Part shown: positions 32,679 through 44,157 of the stretch, piece after piece
Layout of the letters: every line of letters starts with the position of its first letter
Position numbering within the stretch: the stretch's first letter is position 1
Source: Cryptomeria japonica
Lineage: Eukaryota > Streptophyta > Pinopsida > Cupressales > Cupressaceae
Direction: 5' to 3'
Assembly (NCBI RefSeq): GCF_030272615.1
Contig: NC_081405.1
Span: 609,448,677 to 609,512,676, forward strand
DNA: 64,000 bases
Made by a program: the position numbers and the translations under genes
Notes under the pieces: generated by a model
Told to the model about the DNA's origin: nothing
The model's database searches: none
What the model saw: the letters and a program-made list of their open reading frames with translations, nothing else

Positions 32679-34100
32679 CTAAGACAAAGGTTTAGTGAAG
32701 ATGTCTGCTATCTTCTCTTTAGTGTTCACATAAACCAATCTGACTTCTTTTGCTTCCACCTTTTCCTTCAAGAAGTTATACTTGATTGATATGTGCTTAG
32801 TCTTTGAGTGAAATACTAGATTCTTTGATATGTCAATAGTTGCAGAGTTATCACAATGGATAACTACCGTATCATTACAACTCATTTGTATATCCTTCAA
32901 CATCTTCTTCATGCATATAACTTGAGTATAATTGGTTGTGGTTGCAACATAGTCGTCTTCAGCAGTAGATAAAGAAATGCATGACTGCTTCTTGCTGATC
33001 CATGAAACCAACTTCTTCCCAAGGAAGAATGCTCCATTGGATGTGCTCTTTCGATCATCAACATCACCTGCCCAATCTGCATCTATATATGAACATAAAT
33101 TAAATTCATCATCTTTAGTGTAGCATAAACCATATTCATTTGTTCCTTGCAAATATCAGAATATCCTTTTTATTGCACTTTCACGATTTTCTCTTGGATT
33201 ACTTTGAAATCTTGATACAATACTGACTACATTCATTATATCTAGTCTAATCTAAGTTAGATATAGAAAACCACCAATCATGGATTTATATCTTGTAGAA
33301 TTTACTGAAGGGGATACATCCTTAACTGACAATTTTTCACTTGTGACCATAGGAGTACTAACCAGTTTAGAATTTTCCATACCAAATTTCTTCAACGATT
33401 CCCTTAGATACTTAGTTTGATAGATAAAGATACCTTTGTCAGTCTAAGTAATCTATAAACCTAGAAAAAAACTTATTTCTCTAGTCATAGACATTTCAAA
33501 TTCACTCTGCATATTATTAGAAAATTTCATGCACAATTTTTCTTCACCTCCACAAATGATATCATCAACAAATACTTCAATAATCAGAATATCATCATTA
33601 GTAATCTTATAATATAGGTTACTATCAGTATTACCTTTTATAAAATCAAACTCTAAAAGGTACTTATCCAGCCTTGCATACCAAGCTCTAGGAGCTTGTT
33701 TTAGTCCATATAGAGCTTTCCTTAATCTGCAAACCATATTTTTGTCATATGTCAGTAAAAATCCATCTGGTTGCTCAATAAAGACTTATTCTTCAATTTC
33801 TCCATTTAGAAATGCACACTTAACATCCATCTGATAGGCCTTGTAGTTCTTATAGATTGCATAGGCAAGAAATAGTCTAACAACTTCAATTCTAGCTATC
33901 GGTGCAAAATTTTCACCATAATCAATTCCTTCCTTCTGAGAATATCCTTTGCAAACAAATCTAGCCTTGTTTCTTACAACTTGTCCATCCTCATTTAGTT
34001 TGTTTCTAAAAATCCATTTAGTTCAAATAGCATTCTTATTTTGAGGTCAGGGAAATAAAGTCCAAGTATTGTTCTTATCTATCTAATCTAATTCATCTTC
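32679..34100 (-). pseudogene. I reverse transcriptase and RNase H
   Basis: RT starts near 34060 and has a decayed KGYSQKEGIDYGEN region at 33910-33960, DVKCAFLNGEIEE near 33800-33835, [20 protein letters not shown] at 33660-33730, catalytic FVDDIICGG at 33545-33580 (normally IIFGG) and MSMTREISFFLGL. A broken thumb region follows. RNase H is one open frame, 33152-32679: DADWAGDVDDRKSTSNGAF, ISLSTAEDDYVATTTN (normally EAEY), HCDNSATIDISKNLVFHSKT and KIADIFTKPLS. Wording is near C, confirming that they are sister families. Inactive through stops and shifts near 33450 and 33180. Confidence 0.88.
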
Positions 34101-34281
34101 CATAGCTTTCATCCAACATTTATCTTTACAAGCTTCAACTACTGATTCTAGTTCAATTTGAGAAATGAAACATACCTCTCGATTTACCAATCTTCTCCTT
34201 GTCATAACTCCCATGATTTTGTCTCCAATGATTTGATTTTTAGAATGATTTAGCCTTACATACCTTGGTGTTTTTTGATTT

Positions 34282-34878
34282 TTAAGGTTCTTTGTGCTGC
34301 TCTTCAATTATAGTTGAGTTTTTTGATGATATCGGGGTAACTAGTTTAGTATTTTGTTCTGGTACAGGCACTACCGGTTTAGTTATGATCATTTCCACTG
34401 CTAGTTCACTGTCATAAGATTTAGCTTGGTCTTTGTATTGCTCATCCACTTTCACATTAGCACTCTCCACAATTCTCTACAATCTTTTGTTATAACATCT
34501 ATATGCTTTGCTTTTAGTTGAATAACCAAGAAATATTCCTTCATCACATCTAGGGTCAAACTTTCCAATGGAATCATCTCTTTTGCTATAACACTTACTT
34601 CCAAAGATTCTGAAATATTTAAGAGTAGGAGAATGACCAAACCATAATTCTTAAGGTGTCTTACCAGTATCTCCTTTTATATGAACTCTATTGGATGTAT
34701 AATCTATTGTACTTACTGCTTCTCTCTAGTCAATATGAGGAAAATTAGCTTCCATCATCATGTTGTTGGTTGAATCCAAAATGGTTTTGTTCTTTCTTTC
34801 CACAAAGCCATTATGCTGAGGTGTTTGGGGTACAGATAATTGTCTCCTAATGCCATTTTTCTCAAAATAGCTATTGAA
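34282..34878 (-). pseudogene. I integrase C-terminal part and linker
   Basis: Below 34878 the frame is broken. TPQHNGFVERKNKTILDST-like and MMMEANFPHID-like stretches can be read at 34720-34830, then DTGKTP near 34660, LKYFRIFGSKCYSK near 34600 and CDEGIFLGYSTKSKAYRCYN at 34490-34560 in shifted frames. The acidic linker (34470-34282) is SANVKVDEQYKDQAKSYDSE and onwards. These follow the integrase DDE core and precede RT, as usual in copia. Confidence 0.8.
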
Positions 34879-35829
34879 CTAACTAGATGTGAATTCACCA
34901 CCTTGATCTGATCTAATACACTTGATTTTAATTCCTATCTCTATCTCAACCCTAGATTTAAAGATCTTGAATTTCTCAAAGGCTCCAGATTTCTCCCTTA
35001 GAACAACAACCCACATCATTCTAGAATTTTCATCAATGATTAACATGAAATATCTATCACCTTGAAAGATTCTTGTATTAGTAGGACCACATAGGTTAGT
35101 ATGAATCAAATCAAGAATATCATTATATTTATTAGGTATGATCTTGAAATAAGTTCTGATTTGCTTACCCATTTGACATTCTTTACATGCCAGATTATGA
35201 GGCTTCACAATGCTAGGTAAATCTTTAACTGCCTTAGTTGAACAGACCTTTACAATGAAATAAATATTTACATGACACAACCTCTTATGGTATATCCAAC
35301 TTTCATCAATATGTGCAATCAAACATGTCTTTTCACCGGAGTTCAAGTGAAAGATGTTGCCTTTTGTCTCTGTACCGATTGAAATCTCCAAACCTGATTT
35401 GGTAGTGATTTTGCACTTTCCATTCTTGAATTGTAATTGAAATCCTCTGTCTACCAACTGTACTAGACTCAAAAGATTATGCTTTAGACCTTCAACACAA
35501 TAGACATTATCAGTTTTATTCTTACCATCCAATCAAATGGTTCCTCTTCCTTTGATCATGCATGCCTTGTTATTAACAAATCTCACTTGACCACCATCAA
35601 TATCTTGCAAGGTTAGAAAATTTCCTTTGTCATCTATCATATGATGAGAACATCCATTGTCCATTACCCATTCATCTATGTCTTCAAATTTTGCTGCAAG
35701 GGCCTTCTCCTCATTCTTGATAACTGGTTCCAGATTATCTTCCTTCATAGCATCAAATAACCAGTCTTTTCCATTGCCAGATCCACTAGCTGAATTTCTT
35801 GCCTGTTCTTCTTCTGAGTCATCGGTCAC
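34879..35829 (-). pseudogene. I protease, pre-integrase and integrase core
   Basis: Protease site DEWVMDNGCSHHMIDDKGNF: the catalytic Asp is present but Ser of DSG is Asn. GLKHNLLSLVQLVDRGF and the pre-integrase ESWIYHKRLCHVNIYFIVK with CKECQMGKQ follow; the HHCC His and Cys survive. Integrase shows HTNLCGPTNT (first catalytic Asp now Asn, as in C) and CIRSDQGGEFTS. One stop at 35533 interrupts. The shared Asn in C and I at the first integrase Asp may be inherited or parallel decay (GAT to AAT). Confidence 0.88.
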
Positions 35830-36801
35830 TCCTTCTTCATTAGCATTGTAGCATGATTTTTTTTTGTATTTCCTATACTTCTACTTGATCTGATATTCAC
35901 GATTATGCTTAAAATATCTTCTTTCTTTTTCTTCCAATTTTGAGTTCCTTTCAAGACATCTAGATGCAATATGACCCATCTTATTACATGAAAAATATTT
36001 GAAAGGAAATTTTCCTTCATACTTACTTCCTAGTAGACCTCTAGGTATCCTTTTAGCAAATAGGGCTTCAAGTTGCTCAAGCTCTTCATCTTCTTTCCCG
36101 ATCTCTTCCAATACCTTTGCATAGAAAACTTTCCAATCTTGTTTGTTGGTTGATGATGTAGATGCCTTAAATGCAGTATCAACCTTTTTAGCTCCAGGAG
36201 GACCAAATTATTCAAGCTTAAAAGAAGATATCTTTCCAAAAAGAATAATTAGGCATGGTTCTTATCTCATTAATTGTAGTTACCTTCATCTTATATGCTG
36301 ATGGTAAAACCCTTAAAACTTTTGAAACAATCTCTTCCTCGCTCAGATATCCACCACAACACTAAATTCCTATTACAATTTTATCAACCCTTTCCATGAA
36401 TGCAGAAATTCTTTCATCTTCTTCCATCTTCAAGCTTTCATATCTTACCCGGTAACATTCAAGTTTTGCAATTTTAACAGTAAGATCACCTTCATTCAAA
36501 GTCTCCAACTTGTCCCATATAGCTTTTGCCAATCAAGTCCCATGATTTGTTGATCTGATAAGGTGCTTAAGAGGGTTTCTCTAGCTCTACAATCATTCTC
36601 AATGTTCCTATCCAAGTTTGCTAGTGCAGGAAGGCCAAATGCTAGATTATGAGGAGTGTAACCATTCTAAGTTATCTCCCAAATTTCCTTTTCAGTGCAT
36701 CTTATATGAGTCTCCGTCAAAATCTTCCATACTCCATAATTTGTTCCATCAAGCCTAGGGTTGTCCTTCTGGAAAACATGAGTTGAACTATTATTTTCCA
36801 T
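35826..36801 (-). pseudogene. I gag
   Basis: The start ATG is probably 36801 (opening MENNSSTHVFQKDNPRLDGT), 40 bases inside the primer site. The UBN2 part is broken by shifts between 36240 and 36600. From 36111 an acidic helix (EEIGKEDEELEQLEALFAKR) leads to a knuckle with its first Cys changed (FKYFSCNKMGHIASRC). The short Lys-rich tail reaches the protease. It is sister to C gag. Confidence 0.8.
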
Positions 36802-36845
36802 AGGATCTTCCTCAAGCGGTCAAGCTTCTGCAAAAAGAGGACCAT

Positions 36846-36859
36846 GCTCTGATATCATT
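36846..36859 (-). promoter_or_regulatory. Primer binding site of I
   Basis: GCTCTGATATCATT, the reversed initiator-Met-tRNA site with two changes, abutting the LTR whose first bases have decayed from TG to TT. Confidence 0.7.
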
Positions 36860-37427
36860 TTTTAGGATAGCTAGTGAACAACTGAGAGGTGGGTGAATCA
36901 ATTGTTAACAAATTATGTGAAATAAAGCACTTAAAACCTTATATTGGTATAACTAATTAAGCATTAAAGCATAAATGAAAACCAAAGAATTAATACCAAG
37001 AAACCATAATGCATAACACGATAATTTGTACGTGGAAAACCTCAATGAGGAAAAACCACGGTGGGAAACCCTACCCACAGTTAGATGATACTTCTACTAC
37101 AAGTATATGATTACAATAGGTGCCTGCACATGAAGGAAGGCACACTACTTAGAGAACAGTACTCATCACAATGGAGTCTCACTGACTACAAAGATGTCAA
37201 CCACCTCAGGATGTTTGGACTACAATCCAAAAAGAAGAACCATCGGTGATAGCATCAAACATGTTAGATTATAGTTCTGATTAAGCTCAATATCGAGGGT
37301 CTAAACCCTCTTACATAAACCCACTCGATCACCTATGATCAACCAAATCCTTTGCACAAATAATTATTACATTATTTGCTCCTTGTTTATCATCTATATA
37401 TCCATATATGATCTACAATGAGATCTT
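36860..37427 (-). repeat. 5' LTR of element I, part 1
   Basis: Matches 31029-31610 and ends at the G target site ATCTT (37423-37427). Confidence 0.88.
36877..36906 (-). promoter_or_regulatory. C-run hairpin, 5' LTR of I
   Basis: AACAACTGA (36877-36885) and TCAATTGTT (36898-36906), 8 of 9 paired, with a shorter loop than in the 3' LTR. Confidence 0.6.
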
Positions 37428-37639
37428 TGTTGGCAAATGCACACTCCAATGATAAATTGTAGGTGATTGAAGGTATTGTCATTGATGGCAACCCTACAAT
37501 CCTATGGCACTGACAGACACCGGTAGTGGCAACAACAAAGATGTTCACCGACATGCTAGCCGACAAGATTTTGTTTATTGTATTTTGTATTGAATTGTAA
37601 AATCTTTTTGCAATCCAACAAGGCTTATTGTAATAAGGC

Positions 37640-37657
37640 TCATATATAAGTATGAGA
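37640..37657 (+). promoter_or_regulatory. TATA box in the G LTR
   Basis: TATATAAG at 37643-37650 lies within the inverted repeat CTCATA...TATGAG, and the same sequence is kept in the 3' LTR at 43613-43620. Likely Pol II promoter; transcription would start about 30 bases downstream. Confidence 0.6.
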
Positions 37658-38133
37658 TCTTGTAGAACATTTGTAATAGGAATATGAAGAGAAGGATAAT
37701 ATTGCAAATATTAAGGCAGATTGTGGAATAAGGTTTATGATTATTGCAAGAGCTTAAACTGGTACTGAACCTGGTATAGCAGAAGCTAATCTGAAGTAGT
37801 ACATGACTTGGGATTTACATAATCCACTTTTGTAAGTCAGTGAGACTTCCTTTTTATATTTAAGCAGTGAGCTTTAGGCAGTTGGCCTTCCTGCATGTGC
37901 AGGCCTGTATTGTATCAGTAATATTCACTTATTGGCTAGTGAGCGAATATTGTGGGTCTCAAATCCCACTGAGGTTTTTCCCACACTGGGCTTCCTCATT
38001 AAAAATATTGTGTTATGGTGTACTCTCTATGTTGTGTTTGCTAATCTTATTTACTGCATTATTTCTGGTTTACCGGTACACTGTTTTGGAATGCAATTCA
38101 TTTAATAAGTTCAGAAATCCATTAATCAATTAC

Positions 38134-38166
38134 ATACTGATTAACTCCCCCCCCCCCTCTCAGTAT
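38134..38166 (+). promoter_or_regulatory. C-run hairpin, 5' LTR of G
   Basis: ATACTGA (38134-38140) and TCAGTAT (38160-38166) pair perfectly around a loop with a run of C. It ends 17 bases before the LTR end and 19 before the primer site. Confidence 0.75.
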
Positions 38167-38185
38167 CTTTGGGAATCCTAACAAT

Positions 38186-38198
38186 TTGTATCAGAGCC
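38186..38198 (+). promoter_or_regulatory. Primer binding site of G
   Basis: TTGTATCAGAGCC, one base from the standard TGGTATCAGAGCC, two bases after the LTR. Confidence 0.8.
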
Positions 38199-38254
38199 TG
38201 GTCCACTATTTTCAAAAGCCTAATAGCTTGAGGAAGATTTTGACACTGGTGGAG

Positions 38255-39367
38255 ATGCAAAATTTGAGAAAACAATTGGAAATAGCTCTTTCAGACTATG
38301 ATGCAGAAAAATTGAAAAATATGAAGCTTGAAGATGATCTAAAGGCTGCATAGGAAATCATTCACACACTTCAAGGAAATCTCACTATTTCTAGGAACAA
38401 AAGAAGAGAACTTTCTGAGAAGATGCAAAGTGATGATGATGATAAGGAAACTCTTAATGACCTTGTGAACAAACTGAGACAAGAAAACAATACAATAAAG
38501 AATGAGATGCAAGATATGACTATGAGGTTTTGCAAATACATTGAAGACCAAAAGAAGAATGAAGATGAATTCGCTAAAAGAATCAATGATGCTGGAAATT
38601 AAAATCTAAGAAATAGTCATGAAAATGATATGTTGAAGACAAATATAATTCACTTGGAGCATGATAAAACTGAACTCATGAGACAGAAAGATTTCCTGGA
38701 AAATGAGTTGGCTACTGCAAATCAACACAAGGAGAAATTCAAGAAAAGCTCAGAGGAACTTGATGACATGTTCAAAAATCAGAAACCTAATGGAGATACA
38801 AATGGCCTTGGCTTTGAAGTTGGTGAAAGCTCTGGTAGTGCAAACAATCATGATCATAGTAAACCGGTAAGAAAACCTAATGCCTACAAATTTAATGGAA
38901 AATGCTTTAACTATAACAATTATGGTCATAGAGAAAATCAGTGTAGATCGAGAAACTATCTAAACACCAATGCACCCACTGGTCAATGTTCTAAATGAAA
39001 TAAAGTTGGTCATAACTCAGAAAATTGCAGAATGAATGTAAGATGTTATGTTTGTGGAAGATTTGGACACCTATCTCATCAATGTAGAGCACATACCAAC
39101 TTAGGATATGGAAAAGCTATTCAGAAAAACAATGTGATTTGTTATGCTTGTAACAAGATTGGACATATTGAAATTTTTTGTAGAAGTAAGGCATCACCGG
39201 CAAATAACAAAGGACCTAGTTTGAAAGGTAAAGAAAAAGTTGAAGAAGTAAAGCAAAAATTTTCAAAACAATGGATCAAAAAATCAGATATGAATGTTAA
39301 TGAAGCTATTCCTTCATTGGTAGAACAAAGTATCACTCCACCGACAGGAGATCCTTCATCTAACTGA
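38255..39367 (+). pseudogene. G gag-like protein: coiled coil and four zinc knuckles
   Basis: The frame starts at the ATG at 38255 and continues to 39365 with stops at 38350, 38600 and 38996. Residues 1-190 are acidic/basic heptads typical of a coiled coil. Then follows DTNGLGFEVGESSGS, which matches GGLGFEVGQGS in F gag. Knuckles: CFNYNNYGHRENQC (second Cys lost), CSK-stop-NKVGHNSENC (second Cys became the stop at 38996), and two intact ones, CYVCGRFGHLSHQC and CYACNKIGHIEIFC. The usual UBN2 N-terminal half of copia gag is missing. It probably bound and packaged RNA within particles of a helper. The 300 bases after it (39368-39670) contain no gene. Confidence 0.85.
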
Positions 39368-39670
39368 AAAGAAACCTTTCGAGGGTATGGCAACAAATTG
39401 AAAAACATGCTAATTTACCCTCTGTTGATGGTGAGAAGTTGAAATACTTCTTTACCTGCAGATGTGTTAAGTTTGACTTAATCGACATGCATTAAATGTG
39501 GTAGTTGGAGGAAATGACATTATAAAGAAAGTATTTTTGGCTCTTTTTCATTCACCGAGTATTCAAACTTCCTTAGAGTGTGAAAATCTTGAGCGAAGGC
39601 ATCCATAGCGAGAAGTGAAGAAAATCATTCAAGAACTCATACCTAAAGGAAGATTAAGGTATTTATAACA

Positions 39671-42600
39671 ATGGCTTCCTCCTCAACACCTGAATTCATT
39701 ACAAACCCTACTGTAATCGAAGTTGTTAAGTGTCCTAGACCCGTATTTAAGATTATTCCCAAAATTGCAAAGAAAGATGATACCCTAGGAGCATTCTCAA
39801 AAATACCTAAAGGAGTTGTATATGCTAAGGATCCTAGAATCTACATACATTGTCATATAGAAGAACTAGGAGATGATGAAATTAAGAACATGTACAGGAC
39901 TGTTATATGTGATAAAAATGGAAATGTTAAACCAGAACATAAGATAGTCGAAACCCTAGGTTTTGTGGAGATTCTTAGTATTCCTAATTTTCCAAAGGAT
40001 GTTATAAGGATTGTGTTAAGTAGAGTTCATGGGGAGTTCTTTTGGTTGGATTCAATTCATAAGATAATGAAAGTGGCAGTTAGGGTAGTGACAGGCTTAC
40101 CTTCAACCAGTAGCAGGCCTAACAAGACTAAAAAGGTTCCAAATGACACTGCAATGACCCTAACCGATCCAACCTTTGACAAGAGATCCTTGAGAGTAAA
40201 TGATGTAAATGATATCAATGTAAGGTTCATTATCATGATTGTTGGATACAAAGGTACACATGCCAACAAATTAAACTTTGTTTCTAGCTTATGTATCAAA
40301 AGTGCTTATGACCTGGTAAACAACAATGCAAAAATTGACATATGCGAATGGTTGAAGGGTGGACTGATAGACAATTTGAAGAAGATCAAAGGTTATAAGA
40401 AAGGGACTTTTAGATTTGGCAACCTACTTGTATATTTAATGCTGTATATAATCAAGGAAATACCCGGTATTGGTAGAAAGGATTTTGGTTTTGAGATCCC
40501 AGTAGGAAAACAACTACTAGACATTCTAAATAACATGGGAGATGATAGAGAAAAGAACATAAATGAACATTTTCAAGCATTAAAGGCTAGAATGAAAATT
40601 AGAGAAAGGCGATCTCAATTTATAGTAGATAGATATCAAAAGGAGATATGCTTTGTGATAAAGAAACATGAAATTTGGATGGAGGCAGTGGTCCCAAGGA
40701 CTATTTGGGTTACTGAAATGGGATATGAGGCAGATGACAACATAATTGAAACTTATGCAAAATCACTTCTAGAAGCCCCTAATGAACCAACTAAAGAAAT
40801 ATTTGGTAGTGTAGAAACAATTGAAAGCAAAATTCAATCTCAGAAAAGAATAAAGAAAAATGAACAGATAGTTAGAAAAGGAACAAGGCAGGTAAAAGCA
40901 ATTAAGGAAGATGTATTGAATAAAACTGGTATTAAGGAGAGTTACTTGGAAGGACTACAACAAGAAACACATCTTTCACCGGTTGCTACCTCCTTTGATA
41001 GTGAAATACCAGTAGAATTTAAAAGGGTAGTAAGGAAAAGGAAAACCTCACCGGTACTTGGTCCTACACCTAAGAGAACAAGACAGAAACAATAGGCAGT
41101 TAGGCCTCTGGCAAAGAAGTTGACACCAAAGAAAAGGAAGGAAAAACAAGTTATCCCTCCTTTGGACAAACTTTTGAATGAGATAATTAAACATGGCAAA
41201 TTGTCAAATATCAGCAAGTTGTATAACACACTTTCGAATGATGAAAAAGAAAGTATAGAAATAGTGTTATATCTTACACCTTGATATCTACAAGAAATTT
41301 TTGATGGAAGTTGTAGATGATATACCCAATGACTTGTATAGAAGGTTAGAAGCAAGAAGGGTAGCAATTGTTGAATTGGATAAAAAGATCAAGATAGAAA
41401 AACTACTTACAGTTCACCCAGTGACCTCAACACAAGAGATAGATGAATTAATAAGTGAGGCTAACTAGACAATATTTTCAACCGGTCACCGACATGTAGC
41501 ACTACTGGCAGGAAGAGTTAATGAGATATCAAAAGAAACTATAGACAAGTGGGATATATTATTTGTTGAGAAGGAGAAACAAGAAGAGCTTAAGGGACCA
41601 AAGACTTTTAAAGTCTATCAAAAGGAAAAGGATAAGGGTAAAGGTAAGGTAGGTGGACCTCCAAGCATAAAGATAACAAACAACTTACCCCCACCTCCTT
41701 CTGATACTCCACTGGCAACAGAGAGTATGGAGACAACACATGAGGACACAAATATTGTTTCTGAGGTGTTGTATACAATGAATATCAACACAAAGGAAGT
41801 CAACATTGTGGTTGATAAGGAAACAAGTGAGAAAAGAGATATGGCAACTAAGCCACCAGTAGAAGACACAATAGTTCAGACAAATGTTGAAGATATAGTT
41901 GGAGACATTGAAATTGGGAGTGAGAAACAAACTGAACAAACAACGGATACAGGAAAAGAAGATAGCATTGGTGTATATAATGATGTATCTACTGAGCAAC
42001 CAAGAACTGATAGCAATGAAAAATCTATTGAGATATCGGCTGTAGACATTTCAGAAGTAAGCACAATGAAACCAGTAGAAAATATAGAGTCACAAACAAA
42101 AAAACTGGCAGTGGATACCACTGAAAAATCATCAGAGGCACCATCAGAGAAATAATCAGTAGAGAGTACACAAAAATAGGTAGAGAAATAGGATCATTCA
42201 CAGGTACATTCAGAGACTGTTCCACTGGCTACAACTGAAAAACCTAAACTTTTGGTAGTTGAAATGTAGACACAAACTGACCCTCCACAGAAAGAGGAAA
42301 GCAATGCTATTACTACCACCGGTGGATTACAAATTGTGAAGGTAGTTGGAAAGTCATTCGGAACCTCCATGATTGAATTTAGACCAACTAATGTGATAGA
42401 GGTATTGCTAGATTCAATTAAGAAAATAACAGATTGTAATGCACTAGCATATAAGGCTATTGATGACACAATACCAATTTTGAAGATGATTACACCCAAG
42501 TGTAACATAGAGAATAAATATTCTTTAGGCCAATTAGACACATTGTCTAAACACATAACCGACAATCTTCTAACAATTGATCAAATCAATGAAGAGACTT

Positions 42601-43190
42601 TCAGAGAGAAATTGAATAAAGAGAAGGAAAAATTCTTTGAGGAGATAGTCAAGAAGAATAAGGAAAATATGGATACATTATTACCGGTGCTAGGAAAGAC
42701 AATTTTGGACTTCAAGAAATTGTACAGATATACATGCAAAACAAACATTTTGATAGAAGATATAGATAAAGAGATCAACATAAATCAAAAGGAAACCAAT
42801 GATATTGCTAACAACTTAATAGGTTCATTGGATTCAATCTCGATAGTACAATAGGAAATTACCAGCTTTGAAGAGAAAATTGAAAAAACTTGAAAAAGAT
42901 AAGGAAAGGGTAAAATTTAAGGCAAAAGAACTGAAGTGTAGACTAGGTCCTAAACTGGATATCCTCATCTCTTTGAGAAAAGATATTTTTGAGGCTCTTG
43001 TTCCAGGACTGAAGACATAGGAAGAGAAAATGCACTTTCTCACCAGTACAATCTAGAGGACTGAAACAACACTAAAAGACAATGAGAGATTCTACAATCA
43101 TCTAAATGTTGCCTTAGCAGATTTATATCAGATCGTAACCAACCAGGTACAAGGATCTAGACAAGAACTACACTCAATTGACATTGAATG
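39671..43190 (+). pseudogene. G ORF2, long protein of unknown function
   Basis: Starts MASSSTPEFITNPT. The first 474 codons (39671-41095) are open and include VETLGFVEILSIPNFPKDVI and KKGTFRFGNLLVYLMLYIIK, which look like a folded globular domain I do not recognise. After a TAG at 41093 and a frameshift near 41281 the frame continues to a TGA at 43188, with further stops at 41466, 42153, 42174, 42186, 42267 and 42852 and another shift near 42890. The middle (41330-41600) aligns with A ORF2. Then come a T/E/S-rich low-complexity stretch and a C-terminal coiled coil (EKFFEEIVKKNKENMDTLL). It has no protease, polymerase or membrane motif. Position matches Sirevirus env-like ORFs; function unknown. 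Confidence 0.75.
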
Positions 43191-43211
43191 ACAACCTTTG
43201 TCATTGATGCC

Positions 43212-43221
43212 AAAGGGGGAG
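43212..43221 (+). promoter_or_regulatory. Upstream polypurine tract of G
   Basis: AAAGGGGGAG in the context CATTGATGCCAAAGGGGGAG, just after the ORF2 stop and 177 bases before the real tract. It is an almost exact second copy of the extended box. Confidence 0.65.
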
Positions 43222-43375
43222 TAGTAGAGGATGAGAAAAAGAAATAAGGATAAGAAAAATGTATGATAGAAGAGATCATCTACTTAGGGGGAGCACATAG
43301 TTTTGACACTTTTGGTAAGACAGTTTTGGACAACTTTTTTGGATACACATTTTGCCTTTTTCTCATGAGTGTTTC

Positions 43376-43397
43376 CATCAATGCCAAAGGGGGAGAT
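43376..43397 (+). promoter_or_regulatory. Polypurine tract of G
   Basis: ATCAATGCCAAAGGGGGAGA then TT abuts the LTR start TGCTGG. It is identical to the F and I boxes. Confidence 0.85.
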
Positions 43398-44152
43398 TGC
43401 TGGAAAATGCACACTCCAATGAGAAATTGTAGGTGATTGAATCTATTGTCATTGATGGCAACCTTACAATCCTATGGTACTAGCAGACACCAACACTGGC
43501 AGCGGCAAAGATGTTCACCGACACCCTGGCCAACAAGATTTTGTTTATTGTATTTTGTATTTAATTGTAAAATCTTTTTGCAATCCGACAAGGCATATTG
43601 TAATAAGGCTCATATATAAGTATGAGATCTTGTAGAACATTTTTAATAGGAATATGAAGAGAAGGATAATATATGCAAATATTAAGGCAGATTGTGGAAT
43701 AAGGTTTATGATTATTGCAAGAGCTTAAATCGGTACGCAGCCTGGCATAAAAGATGCTGATCCAAAGCAGTACATGACATTGGATTTATATAATCCACTT
43801 TTGTAAGTCAGTGAGACTTCCTTTTTATATTTAAGCAGTGAGCTTTAGGTAGTTGGCCTTTCTGCATGTGCAGGCCCCAATTGTATATGTAATATTCACT
43901 TATTGGCTAGTGAGAAAATATTGTGGGTCACAAAACCCACTGAGGTTTTTCCTACACCAAGTTTCCTCGTTAAAAATATTATGTTATGGTGTGCTTTCTA
44001 TGTTGTGTTTGCTAATCTTATTTACTGCATTATTTCTGGTTTACCGGTACACTATTTTGGAATGCAATTCATTTAATAAGTTCAAAAAATCCATTAACTA
44101 GTTAGATACTGATTCAACCCCCACCCTCTCTATATCTTTGGGAATCCTAACA
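43398..44152 (+). repeat. 3' LTR of element G
   Basis: 755 bp, partner of 37428-38183, followed by target copy ATCTT. Confidence 0.93.
44104..44137 (+). promoter_or_regulatory. C-run hairpin, 3' LTR of G
   Basis: AGATACTGA (44104-44112) and TCTATATCT (44129-44137), 7 of 9 paired. It is more decayed than the 5' LTR copy. Confidence 0.6.
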
Positions 44153-44157
44153 ATCTT

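Larger units (their letters stand above)
37428..38183 (+). repeat. 5' LTR of element G
   Basis: 756 bp, partner of 43398-44152. Contains a TATA box at 37643 and the C-run hairpin at 38134. Confidence 0.93.
37428..44152 (+). mobile_element. Element G: pol-less LTR retroelement (gag plus ORF2)
   Basis: 6725 bp. LTRs 37428-38183 and 43398-44152 (756 and 755 bp), TGTTGG or TGCTGG...CCTAACA. Target duplication ATCTT on both sides (37423-37427, 44153-44157) is perfect, and the empty site is visible in the other LTR of I. Inside: primer site, a gag-like frame with coiled coil and four zinc knuckles, a second long ORF, two polypurine tracts. No protease, integrase, RT or RNase H motif occurs in any frame, and the two frames fill most of the interior, so pol is absent by design rather than by a late deletion visible here. 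It must have been copied in trans. Confidence 0.93.

Noticed and set aside
39671..43190. Calling ORF2 a true envelope gene
   Set aside because: No signal peptide, cleavage site or membrane segment is visible; only position and coiled coil resemble env-like ORFs.
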